Shown here piece after piece: positions 30,501 through 42,026 of a stretch of DNA of 64,000 nt. The notes under the pieces are model-generated. The model had not been told where the DNA came from. It searched no databases and saw only the letters and a list, made by a program, of their open reading frames with translations. The stretch covers positions 64,501-128,500 of the forward strand of contig CAUJNA010000483.1 of the NCBI GenBank assembly GCA_963377175.1, read 5' to 3'. The translations under genes were made by a program, and so were the position numbers. The DNA is from Effrenium voratum. Taxonomy: Eukaryota > Sar > Dinophyceae > Suessiales > Symbiodiniaceae. Positions within the stretch are counted from its first letter, which is position 1, and the number at the start of each line of letters is the position of its first letter.

Positions 30501-31639
30501 GATTCAAACATTGTCGCTTATTGCTGTTTGCCCTACAAGTCCTCGACAACACTGCCACACTGACGCCGGTCTTGTTTGGGCTTTGAACTCATGCCATGGG
30601 ACATCCGCCAGGCAGGGCAGGCCCTTGTGCCGGACTGACGGGGCCTCCAACCAAGCGCTGGAACAAGCACTCACGAGGTCGCGGGCCTCTGCAGCACGTG
30701 ATGAATATAGTTGCTGTCGGGCTCAAGATATCAAAGCATGTTATGCCACTTTGCCCCGCGTGAACTATATCATGCAACCGTGGCAAGCAGCAGTCACAAA
30801 GGCCAAGGACACATGCCTGCCGCAAAGCCTCCTTGCTTGGGTCATCCTTGGCGATTTCAAGTGACACCTCTCTTCAAACCGGCCGCGCCACAGCCCATGC
30901 CCAGCCTGCACCCAGCTGGAAGCTTTCTGCGATTTTCTTGCCCCAGGTCAAGCACTCTCAGACGTATTGCTCTCACTGTCCGCTTCTGTCGATTCGTCGC
31001 CTGAAGGCTCAGGACACGCCGGCTTGCCGGCGCAACGGCGAGCCTCAGAGCTCTCTGAGCTTTTTCGAAAAGGGCCGCGGCGCGATCTGGCTTTTGGTCG
31101 GGTTGTTTTTGTGTTCAAATTGGTCAGGCAAGGTTCGATTATATAGGTTTGGTTTCTGTTTGTCTCTCTCTCTCTCTGCCTCTGCGTGCGTGTGCGTCTG
31201 CGCATGCTAGCACAAATTCCAAAGTCATGTTGGTGAAGGCAAAATCCAACCGCATCGTCCCATGACCTTCCGTTTACAACCCTCCATGTCTCTGCTACAC
31301 CAGAAGCTGTTTCTCTCCCTCTCTTTCCTATAGATTTGGTTGAGGGTTAGTTTAGGGTGGATTTAGCCTTGGTTTAGGGTTGGAGTATGTTCGTATAGTG
31401 CCTTTGGTTAAGGTAGGACTTGGGCGAAACATGGTGGCACATGCTTGGAAAGACACTCTTCCAGCTAAAGCTTCCCCAGGAACATGCCAGAAAACAACAA
31501 CGGCAGAAAAGCCAAGCTTACCAACGCTTGGAACAACTTCTGAACAACGGGAAACATTGCCCCCCAAGAAGGCCTCCCCAAGTTCTTTCCAATCCCAGGG
31601 CTTCTTGCCAGTCCAAGTGGCCAGGAAGTGGCAAACTGC
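27518..31639. other. stretch without recognised gene
   Basis: Many overlapping frames, none with a family signature. Short repeats: AAACCAR/AAACCAAT copies at 28375-28445; an AC run at 30061-30070; two exact TTTAGGG units with degenerate neighbours at 31337-31382. A minus-strand C-terminal-like segment (SGDESTEADSESNTSESA, ending at 30948) and a transmembrane-free basic stretch before it might be an exon. Confidence 0.4.
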
Positions 31640-32785
31640 CAGAATGGTGACGCCCAGAATGATTGATGCGGCCAGCAGGCCGAAAATGAACACCAGCAGT
31701 GCCAGCAAGCCTATGGCTGACTCGAATGACAGCGAGCCCATCTCAAGAGGACCGTTGTTCTTCTTTGGCTTAACATGCACACGCAACAATGTATATCCTG
31801 CATGCCACTTGAAACACAGAAACATGCGTTCGGAACGCGGAGGGCAAAATCATGGAACACTAATGTTACTTGACACCAGTGTGACACAGAACAAGTTCCT
31901 TGGACCAAAGCAAATGCAAGGACGGAATTCCTGCTCAGGAACCCGTGACTGTGCTCTCCACAGTGCTGCGCAGCATGCCTGAGCGCCATAAGAAACACTG
32001 GGTCAAGGTATTTCCACACCCAGGGTCGGGAAACGACGGCATGGCATGCAAAGAAACCGCTGACATTCACTCCGTGTGCAAACATTCCGAGCTGCTGCAG
32101 AGACCCGCCGAGCAGCCATCGCAGGCCAGGGTCCAAGCTGCCTGAAGAGGCCAACCGGGGCGTGCGTTGGGCATGTGACCAGTCTGTGACCGTGCTTACG
32201 TGGGCATGGCCTTCATCAAGGCCACCAGGACGGCTAGCATAGCCGATGAGAAAGCAGCAAACCAGCCGGCAGTGGAGCTGATGCCATACACATGCCTTTG
32301 CAATTCAGGAGCATCCTCTTTTTTTGGGGGGGTTGGTTGGGGAACAAACAGTTCTTTACCAAAAATGGTCAAAGTCCAGACCCTTGAGTTTTATGCCTCC
32401 ATTTGTCGAGCTTCCCATAGCTGGGCGCCAAGGCCAGGGCGAAGCTCAGAGCAGGTTTCGCGAAGAGCATGAAGACATCTTGAAAGGAGGCGACCGCTGG
32501 GATACAGTCTGCCACAATCTCCCAAACCAGCAGCGCTGCAAGGAACCCGATAGACCACCAGCTGTCCAGCCAGGACTCTTCCAAGTGCAATGGAAATCTT
32601 TCGCTCACCTTGGAGCCTCAGCACACTGTGTTGCTAGGCCAGCGAAAATCCTGAGTCCTTTCTCCAACCTGCGCCTGGGCCTTCCAATTCCAATCTGATT
32701 CTGAATGGTACAAGTCAACGCCTACTTCATGCAGCCAACGTGGCCGATAGCCACCAACAGCACGGGGATAGCAGCCTTCACACCT
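31640..32785 (-). CDS. probable multi-exon DUF4126-type membrane protein
   Basis: Four minus-strand segments in order look like exons of one small membrane protein: GVKAAIPVLLVAIGHVGCM (about 32783-32726, flanked by CAG and GTAGGC); SIGFLAALLVWEIVADCIPA plus VASFQDVFMLFAKPALSFAL (about 32585-32400); GISSTAGWFAAFSSAMLAVL (about 32285-32195); and SFESAIGLLALLVFIFGLLA plus ASIILGVTILAVCHFLATW (about 31745-31640). The E-x-x-A-D-x-I-P core with a downstream aspartate and the order of hydrophobic segments recall DUF4126, a family of unknown function. Reading frames between segments differ, as expected for introns. Ends not defined. Confidence 0.45.
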
Positions 32786-32789
32786 GTCA

Positions 32790-35700
32790 AGCCTCACAGG
32801 GCTGCGCTTGGCATCATTTGCTGCAACTCGGAACCCCTGGCCAAGCACATCGCATGCTGCTCTCATGTCTGCAAGGCTTGTTTGGAAAGACTGCCTGAGC
32901 ATGATTTCACAAGCCGGTCTTGGCCAACGCCTTCACGCCTTCCAAACTCAGATTCCTAAATCGCTTGCGCTTGGAAGGTTTCAACATACTGTTTCGCTCA
33001 GTGGTGACGCAGCGTGGCTGGCCTGCCAAGGAATTGGCAATGACAAAGTTGCTAACTGCACAAACCAGCTCGGAGCCAGAGCAAATGATCCTCTGGTTCT
33101 GCACGTTTTGCACTGGATCTTCGACCCAAGTCAGGTCGGATGAATTCGTGGCCATCACCGGCCGACAAAGAACTGTCCAGCCATGGGCCGGGGTTCTGCA
33201 TGTGTCGCATCGCGGGGCCTTGATTGATAGAAGCTTGCACAGCTAGAAACAACTTTGCTGTGGTGACTAGAAAGCTAAAAAGCCAGCCACCAGTACATGG
33301 CCGGAACAAATGCAAAAACACATGAAAGAAACTGCGGCACATGCCATTGTACTGTTTGCGCCGTTTTTTGATTGGATATATATATATATGTTATATGTGT
33401 GTGTTTTCCCGTTTGTGTTTACCCGTGGCGGCCAATCATGTCATCCTAATTGAGACGGCTGTGAGCCAAGCCTGCAGGCTTGAACGGAGGTTGGCCAATG
33501 CATATAAGCACAATGTGTACGAATGCTGTCCGGAATAAGGCGCGTACAGCCCAATGTTTGGAACACACCCCTTCGGCCAGCGGAATGATCACCTTGCGCG
33601 TCAGGGTTGCTGAGGCAGCTGCCCTGGAACGGTTGCTTGTCGCGGCCGACATGCAGCCTCAAGGAGGTAGCGCTGGCAGCGGCGTTGGATGGCTCGTGGC
33701 TTTTGAAGCTTTTCAGCGAGAGCCACACCTGCGACACAGCCATGCAGCCACAGCCTCAAAGGACCCTAAGGAGCTGCATTGATTCACTACGCTCGAGTCT
33801 CACGCGTGCACGGCATGGTGGCCAAAGTGCTTCTGTCTCAAGAGTGGCGTCCATGTGACGAAGCCTGGCAAGGACTGCCTTGCTGGCTGTACATGTCTGT
33901 GCCAGGTTTGGGCTTTCATAGATTCTTCGTTCCCTGCGCCTGCTCGCCTCTGCGGCACGAAGCGTGTGGAGAGCTGAGTCCAATGCCTGACAGGTGGCCT
34001 GTGGAACTGCGCGGCCGGCAGACTCCCGCCTCCTTGTGGGCATGGTAGTCTGCCTGGACTCAACTTGCCCTCAAAGCGCGCGCTCAGGGTGTTTCGGCCC
34101 TAGTGCGGGCACTTGTGCCTCCACTAAGCGAGAGTTCTCTGGCATGAGGTCAGCATCCTGAACGCTTTGGGAAGGTAGCCCGCTCATTTTGGTGATTTAG
34201 GCCCTACAGCACTGGCCAAACATGGGGGGCGGGGCTGATTCCATGACCCCCAATTCTGTTTTATTCGCGGAGGTGGGGATTAGACTCCTGAAAAAGATTT
34301 GTTTCTGGTCTTGGAGAATAAAAGGCACCCAAAGGGAAAACAAGGACATGGACCCTCCCAGCTTTTTGATAATTGTGGTCTGTGGGCCGTTTTGGACGTT
34401 TTCAGCCCGCCCACGCTCATTTTGGTCATAGTTTCTAAATCATGCTGGTTCTAATTTTCGCTCAGTTTGGTCGTAGTTGCAAAACCTAGCCAAATCATAT
34501 TGGCCTGAGTCAGGCAACCTACCAAATCAGAGCAATCACACCAGTCAAACATGACTTGATCGGTGCAGAATGACCGATTAACTAGGACCGACACGATAAT
34601 AAACTAGGACCGCCACGATGCCGTGCCCCTTTGTAAAGCATTCCCACGGATGTCCGTGGCGCATCGTGGTGCATGTTGTGGCCGGCAAACGGCCAGGCCT
34701 GGTCCCGCAGCCAGCGCCAACCTGAGGATGGAGCACAACAGCAGCGATACAGCCATGGCCGAATGCTTTTGGGACCTGCGGTTGGGGCTTGAAATCTAGG
34801 ATCGCAAAAACACTCGAGATCAGCCCTAAGAGCCTGAATGAGCAAATGCGTGATAACTGCTCAAGTAACTTTAAAGGAGGAAACTGAATGTGTGTCAAGC
34901 TGGTTAGTCGGGCAATCATGCGTACGCACATGCGCTCACCCAGCCAGCGTCCCCCAGCTCCCTGTTGGAGACAATCTCCGCTACTTGCATATGAACAACA
35001 AATTTCTACCAGGCTAACCACGAGAAGACATCCAAAATTGCTGGGCGTGAAGGTGATGGCTCAACACGCCCCACAGGTTGGACGTGGCGTGTCCCGTGCC
35101 TGCTAGCAACTGTTTTGTCGTAGTTTCTGCGTGCGCGTGTATGTGTGAACCCTCATGAGCATGAGCGTTGGTTCACTTTGCAGGGGAGGCGTCATTTAGG
35201 TTCTCAGGCAAAAAGGTAGCATGTGCTAGTGGCACGCTGCTCACATACTAGCGTTGGATTTCGTCGCGTTCTTGGAAGCGGTGCTTCAGGCCCGTCCCAG
35301 CGACTTGCTGATTGAGTTTGCTGCAGGCTTGAGGTCCAGCCAAGTGACGTCAGTTTTTGTCTCGCCGGCCCGACGCAGAGGGGCGTTGCTCACGAGTTCG
35401 TTGTGCGTTGTTTTTCTTTGGTCGCCTCTGGCACAGCGAAGCAGCCTGGGGCTAAGGGTCTTATTTCTTGCTTCTTCTCCCTAACCGCCATGGCGGGGCC
35501 AGGTACAAGTTTCCCGGTCGCCTTGGGTGCGTTGTCGCAGCTGGGGACCGTCCGGCCATCGACGTGTCCTTCAGCCGTGGGCGTTTGTGCAGCTTGGTGC
35601 ATTTTGCAGGGATGCACAGCATTTCACCGGGACTGTCCCGAATGAAGCTATCCAGTGAAGCGGGATATCCAGTTTGGCAAACTGGATGTGCCTGAAAATG

Positions 35701-36249
35701 GTGTGATGTTTTCCTTGCCTGAGCTGTTGGTGACATGTTGCGATATTAGTGACCGGGTTCTTCGATTTCAGCGCATTTCAGCTTAAAGGCCCTTCCTTCC
35801 CGTGGCTGGCGCAGTTTGGGACGGGAGTGCTCTTGGATTGTTTGTTGCCTTTTCCAGTCGCAGAGGGCACTGTGGCTCCAGCTCGGGGGGATATTCTGTT
35901 CTGTCTTGGTTTGCTTGTTTGTTGGTTGATTTCTGTTCCCGTCACGCGCGCCTGGGCGGGTCCTGCGCGGCTGGCGGGGCGCACACTTCGCCCCAGGGCG
36001 GTGAGTGTGTGTGTGTGGGACGCGTTCAGGCACACGCAAGCGTGCTGTCTTGGCGCTTGCGTTGTTGCGTGCGCTGTGGGGAGTCGGCGCGCACCCCTGG
36101 CCCTTCGGGCGTCCTGATGAGGATGGGGCCAGTGGGTCCGAAGCTCCTTTCCTGTTTAGACTCCATGGGCCCCTGCCGGGGCTTGTCCTGTTGTGCCATT
36201 CTCTTGTCAGTCTGTTGTTTGGTGCTGTCGGCATGTTCATCACATCTCA
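32790..36249. other. stretch without recognised gene
   Basis: Open frames of 60-170 codons overlap on both strands and carry no motif I can name. Short repeats: CGCTCATTTTGGT-like phrases near 34180, 34412 and 34462; a duplicated AACTAGGACCG(A/C)CACGAT at 34577-34619; a TA run at 33377-33390. Confidence 0.4.
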
Positions 36250-36644
<395 letters not shown>

Positions 36645-36654
<10 letters not shown>

Positions 36655-37005
36655 GCGGAGTGACAGAATACCCTGTCACCAACATCAAGCTTTCACCTTT
36701 ACCACAGGGGGATGCTGGGGACCTGTGCGGTCGGCATCCAACGAAGACGCCGCACTTGTCCTGTGATATCGAGGCTGATCACCTCGACGTACCTGTGCAT
36801 TTCGTGTGATGCAAAGTCCTTTTGGCCCCCTTGGTTGCGGCGATGTTTGTGCTTCCTTGTTCTTTCGGGTAACGTGTTCGCTGCTAGAGGGAAGCCGAGT
36901 GCATCGCGAGCAGAATCCACACCCACTCGAGACTCATCAGTTGTACTCGAGACTCATCAGTTGTACTCGAAAGATTAGCACCCTCCATCTGGAGTTTAAG
37001 TGTGT
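36645..37005 (+). repeat. left terminal repeat (pseudo-LTR)
   Basis: Begins with GTGTGTGTGTGCGGAG and ends with GGAGTTTAAGTGTGTA. Against the right copy I see one substitution and one single-base indel near 36843-36858 and one substitution near 36998. It contains two tandem 20-bp units (36925-36964). Just inside the repeat the sequence CCCCATTCATGGGG (37009-37022) could form a small hairpin. Confidence 0.9.
36925..36964 (+). repeat. two tandem 20-bp units in the terminal repeat
   Basis: actcgagactcatcagttgt occurs twice head to tail, followed by a partial third copy, and again at 48630-48669 in the right terminal repeat. Function unknown. Confidence 0.85.
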
Positions 37006-37281
37006 ACACCCCATTCATGGGGAATCCTCGGGTGTACCCATTGTGTGACCCCGGGCCGGCTTTGTCGGAAAATTTGACCTCAACGTACTTATCATAGAAC
37101 AGCGGAATTTCACATTTAACCAGGAACGAGGTTTCACTAAAGGGAAGACAGCCGTCACATCATAGAGACGTCTCACAATTGCTGCTGATGGCTGCTGACT
37201 TGAACTTGCGTTGACTTGCATTTTGTCGGATTCGTTTCTCTCAAGATTGAGGTGTTGCGGTTGTGAGTTGGTTGCGCCACC

Positions 37282-38748
37282 ATGTCTCGACGTGATGATC
37301 GTGACAGATCCAGGACTCGGCGCAGACGTGATCGGAGTCCTTCCCCTCAAGCTCGTAAAGCACGCCGACGTGAACACAATGACAACCAGGTCTCGGAGGG
37401 CATGGATTGGAACAACCTGGTATCCTGGCAACACAATTCCGGCTACAACTCCGGCAACAATTTCCCGGTGATGCCGAGCAATTATCAATCGATTCCAAAC
37501 CCCACGCAGCAGTTCCATCATTCACCGGTCAACTACATGATGCCGGTTCCTCCGGAGCCCACGCCAGCGAAGTTCATGACGCCCGTGATGCCACCACCGG
37601 TCACTCCCTCGCAAGCTACACCATCACCTGGATACCCTGCAGCCCTGCCAGTTCGACCTCAGAAAGCCTGGCTTACACCATCGGTTGACTGGACACCTAG
37701 AGATGGCATGCTAGACATCAACCAGCTCTACAACTTCAGCCTGCCCATGACGGTCGCCAACACCCCGCACAACAACCTACGTGACATGTCCGGCATGGAC
37801 ATTCGTGACGTTCGCCTGGTTCAGGTCATTCACGGGGGCATCACCAACTGGCTGCTCCGACCGTTTGCTCACGGCAGATTCGTGACGTGGGAAGGCTTTC
37901 GCACTCGCACCGAAGCCTTACTTTGGAGTACCTGTTCCAAACTACTACGACGATCACAGTCGATCAACCTGCTTACCTTGGAAAAGGACCTTGCCAGCTC
38001 ACTGGGGCTCAACCTGGACGACTTCAATCAGCGGATCAAGGTTCATGACCATTTGGCCAACTTGGTGCTTCAGTTTCTTCAGCAACACCACGCCACACTC
38101 ACGCCCTCTACCCAAACGGATGACATGGTCAAGAAGTTCAATGATCTAAATCGTGCTCATGAGTTGCTCCAGGCTCAGTATTCAGCATCGTTACGCGCTT
38201 CGACTTCCCCCACGGTGCCAAACCAGAAGGATGATGCAGAGTTGGTTACACCACCACCGGCCAATCACACACAATCTTCGTCACCGCCCAGCTCCCTCCC
38301 TACGGTCAGCGCAGCGGCCCTTGATGGCAAGTCGTTTGATGGCGCGGTGCAACCCCGGATCATTCAGTCTCTTCGCGGACTTTCTTCACCGCCTTCCAAG
38401 CCGGCGGCGTCAAAATTGCTCACCATGCACAGCACGCCGGATGACGTCATCAAGTACTACACATGGACTAGTGATCAGCCACGCTTGTATCTCAAGCAAT
38501 CGCCCACAACCACCACTTTGGCGTCATTGATCAAGTGGGCCAATCACCCGTCCCGTCTCAACGGCAACAAGTCCTTGGATTCCATGGCGATGCAACTCCT
38601 TCAGGCGCGTCAACGCATGCCAAAAGGAGACGCACCTACGTTTGCGGCGATGGCGGCTCTGTGGGGACTGGAGCCTGGCTACCTCACCAAGCTCACTGAC
38701 AAGGCGCTGTGTCACCTCATCGTGACCGCCCGCTTGCTCACTGGGTGA
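37282..38748 (+). CDS. PLE ORF1: Arg/Ser-rich N-terminus, unknown C-terminal domain
   Basis: ATG at 37282 in a strong context (GCGCCACCATGT); 488 codons with no break. Residues 1-35 are R/S/D-rich like SR proteins (RDRSRTRRRRDRSPSPQ), residues 40-120 are N/P/M-rich and disordered, residues 130-290 look helical and globular (LLTLEKDLASSLGLNLDDF), and the last 120 residues follow a second disordered linker. Likely an RNA-binding, Gag-like companion of the RT ORF. The stop lies in GGGTGAGC, which also matches a 5' splice site. Confidence 0.65.
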   Translation: MSRRDDRDRSRTRRRRDRSPSPQARKARRREHNDNQVSEGMDWNNLVSWQHNSGYNSGNNFPVMPSNYQSIPNPTQQFHHSPVNYMMPVPPEPTPAKFMTPVMPPPVTPSQATPSPGYPAALPVRPQKAWLTPSVDWTPRDGMLDINQLYNFSLPMTVANTPHNNLRDMSGMDIRDVRLVQVIHGGITNWLLRPFAHGRFVTWEGFRTRTEALLWSTCSKLLRRSQSINLLTLEKDLASSLGLNLDDFNQRIKVHDHLANLVLQFLQQHHATLTPSTQTDDMVKKFNDLNRAHELLQAQYSASLRASTSPTVPNQKDDAELVTPPPANHTQSSSPPSSLPTVSAAALDGKSFDGAVQPRIIQSLRGLSSPPSKPAASKLLTMHSTPDDVIKYYTWTSDQPRLYLKQSPTTTTLASLIKWANHPSRLNGNKSLDSMAMQLLQARQRMPKGDAPTFAAMAALWGLEPGYLTKLTDKALCHLIVTARLLTG

Positions 38749-38943
38749 GCAGTTCCCTTCGTTCACTTATGAGCCCGGAGCGGCAGCTGTGTCACGTTTG
38801 ATGAAAGGTTCAAAACTCGTCCGTCCTCTTCTTGCTTTGCACTTGTTTGATGATGCGCTTGTCTGTGCTTGCGTTGTCAATTGCTTTGTATTAATTGCCG
38901 CTTGCATTCATGTCGCCGCCACATTGTAGATTTCATTGGTTGC

Positions 38944-41900
38944 ATGTTCACCATGTTGGCTGAGCTTCGCCGCTGTGGAATCTATGATGATGTTGCACAA
39001 TGGCATTCCTTAGACACCTTTCTGCACTCGTTGACAATGTTCTCTACGTGCTGGCAATACTGCTTTCCTGGACTTCCACCACCGTCGATACCAATGGATG
39101 AATATGAGTCAGTTGTACAACTAGCTTGGTTGGGCCTTATTCTGGAAGTACTAGTTGTGGTCCGGATCGCACTTCAGATTCCGATTCATGCCATGTCACA
39201 GTCTTACCACACTGTGGCCAACAGGTATGAACTTCACAGGTGCCGGTGCACGGCCTATTTATTGATCAGTTTCTTGCAGCGTCTCATTTCTCAAGATTAT
39301 GGGTATGTCCCGCCGTTCTTCGAGGTTCTTCACTTCTACAAGACGTCTCTGTTGTGTGAAATTATGCATTCCACCTTTGCAGACACAAGACATCTTCGCT
39401 CATTACGGACACGTTTCCCGGACCTCTATGACTTCATTCACGATCCAGGTCACCATCAACAACCATGCGTCTACATCCGACTTTCTCCATGGCACACTCC
39501 ATACTACGTTGGTGCAACTGATCAGGATGTTCTTTGACGAGAACACTCACGCAGTCGCAAATTTCTACAACTACTTCGGGGACGTCATGCCTTCTTCGAA
39601 CCTGCACTTCACTACTGGAAGCGAACCAACACTTACTGGCTTTTCTGTGCCATTCCGGTTGAGATCAAACTTCCTATTTCCTCGGTTTGGGTCCAGGAAA
39701 GCAAGTGGCAATACCTGCTGCGTCCGCATTTGAATGCACCCTGGGTACATAGACTTCTTCGAAAGGTGGGATTCCGGGAGCATCTAGTTGACTTTCGACG
39801 TCATTCGTTATCATCTCCCACCTCACTCGGGCTACACAAACGTTTTCGACGACGACTACATCCAGATCTTCAACGGCAATTACGACCTGAAATGTTGGAT
39901 GACATTCAAGCGCATTACTCCACTCTTTATCAGCTGGGATCCAACACAGGCGCGTCGTTCCAGGCCATGCGAGACTTACTGTCGGCGGCTTTTCCTCCCA
40001 CTCAGCTCTACTACTTCCTACGACTATCCGTCTTCGTCAACGAGCCCTTTCGTTCAAAGGCACAGAAGCTGCTCGCCCAGGTGATGCGCAAACGACAGCT
40101 CCAATCACCAAGCACTTTGACACAACTACTTTTATCACCTCTACATGTACGCAATTGGAAAGCTCAGCTTGGCACGTGGTTACAACGTTGGGTCGCTTCA
40201 CATCGTGACTTGTTCCCCTCCCTATTTCTTCCAAAGATCCGGGTGGTGGAAACTCGCAGTGCCACTTTGGGAGACAGGATCTACAACTACCGCACATGGC
40301 AACGCAGATGGACTCCTGACATATCTTTTCCGTGTCGCTGTTCGGACATTGATGATCACCACCTACACCGTGCACATGAACATGTAGTAATGGTAGATGA
40401 GTTCTCACGCATCAACGCGGACATCGACATGGACATCATGGCCGCGTCCATGAAGGATCAGTATTTCGGCGATGTTGACTTGCTGCACCAGCGTTTTACC
40501 ACACAGCTTCGGAAACTAGCTCGTCGGTGGCATGTACATGGCTCCAGTCTTCTTACTGATCTACGGCCTGTTTTGACTCAGTTGATTGATACCCATCGAT
40601 CCAACCTTCATGATCGTGCTTACTGGACATCCACATCACTACAACGCACCGTGGCTTCTCTGTCCTCGTGGGTTGTAATTCCAGCGGATCATTTTCCCTC
40701 TCGCGCACATGTGATTTGTCCTTCGTTGTTTGCCATACTGATGCACAAGACTTTTTGCTCGGGAGAAGTCTTTTCGCTGTGTCGGGAATCTGCAGCATCC
40801 TTTCGCTCCGAAGTGGTCACTACGATACCTTCCCTCCTACATCAGCGCTACGCGTGGGGACTTCGACTTCAAGCACCGTTGCCTACAGCTCGCATCCTTC
40901 CAAAGCCGACCAAGGACTGGCAGAAAGCAAGACCCATCATTTCTTTCTTTCGCACGTGGGCAGCACCCTTCCTCACGGTCTTCGGCGCCCTCATTTTTGA
41001 AGTTAGCAAAGTCACCTTTCCTGACACACCAGGTCAGCTTTCGGTCCAAGAACTTGTCCAACAGCTCTGGGACGCGCTGTCAAAGGCAGATCCCGCCGAA
41101 TCCACCTGGTGTCTCAGGACCTGTCCGGTTTCTTCACGTCCATTCCCACGGAGCGTTTCCATCAGGCACTACAGGTGCTTCTTCATCGTTATGACCAAGT
41201 AGTTGGCCTCCGCCGATCCTCACAATGGTCGGTGTACGAATTGAAGTCAGATCATCGACGCCGTATGTTCAAAGGAAAATGGCGCCGCCAAACTAAGGTC
41301 CCTCGAACCTTTCGTGAACAAGACCTTCGTTACCTCCTTGACTTTGTCATTGACAACAGTCACTTCGAGATCAATGGCTACTTGTTCCGGCAAGAACGTG
41401 GAGTCGCTATGGGATCACCTGCAGCACCACCTCTCTGCAATCTGGTTGCCACGGTGGAGGACTTCTTCTGGCACCAAACAATGTGTTCTTTACGTTTTCG
41501 CATGCCCGATGTCGGGGTGATCTGGCACGAGCGTTATGTCGATAATCGTTTCATCCTGCTACGTGATTCTGCCCCACAATCACCGGTGCTCAAGAATTTT
41601 CTTTCCCTGGAATTTTATCGTCCACCTGTGATGCTTGAGTTTCAGGATGATGACAAAGTGCTGGGTTACCTATGTGATTCTTCGTCCAGGACTATTACAC
41701 CACAACTACCTGATCATCCCTCTCAAATTAAAGGGATTCGGAGTGCCAATGATCAGATGTTTACTTACTCTTCGTGGTCTTCTCGCTCGTGGCTCATTAT
41801 ACGTGGCGCACAACCTGCGGTTCAGCAACAACATGGACTTAACGCTCTCAAACGCCTTTATGAGGCCAAAGGTTTCGATCCCCATCTCCTTCGTGATGTC

Positions 41901-41996
41901 CGGCGACGACTCGAGACAAAATCTGCATGCTGTCTTGTTGCTGTGTTACTTGTGGTGTACGCTTGTGTCTGCATGCAGTCGGCTCGGAGGTGTTGA
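38944..41996 (+). pseudogene. PLE GIY-YIG endonuclease / CxC / reverse transcriptase, interrupted
   Basis: Starts at ATG 38944 after a T-rich stretch ending in TTGTAG. GIY-YIG motif: CVYIRLSPWHTPYYVGATD (about 39466-39522). TGA at 39535-39537 follows, and the same frame goes on as REHSRSRKFLQLL, the expected Arg/His helix of the nuclease. CxC linker PCRCSDI at about 40327-40350. RT fingers KARPIISFFRTW; then a frame change near 41110 to VSQDLSGFFTSIP (motif A Asp), RGVAMGSPAAPPLCNL (motif B) and ERYVDNRFILL (motif C, with Asn in place of the second Asp). PLE RTs are related to telomerase RT. The intact protein would nick a microsatellite and prime cDNA from it; this copy has a stop, a frameshift and an altered motif C. 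Confidence 0.85.
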
Positions 41997-42026
41997 CCCT
42001 TGCATGGCGGCGCCCCTTGTTAGAAC

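Noticed and set aside
36925..36964. Hammerhead ribozyme on the minus strand (CTGATGAGTC twice)
   Set aside because: I find no matching GAAA segment and cleavage site at the right spacing; kept only as a point to test.
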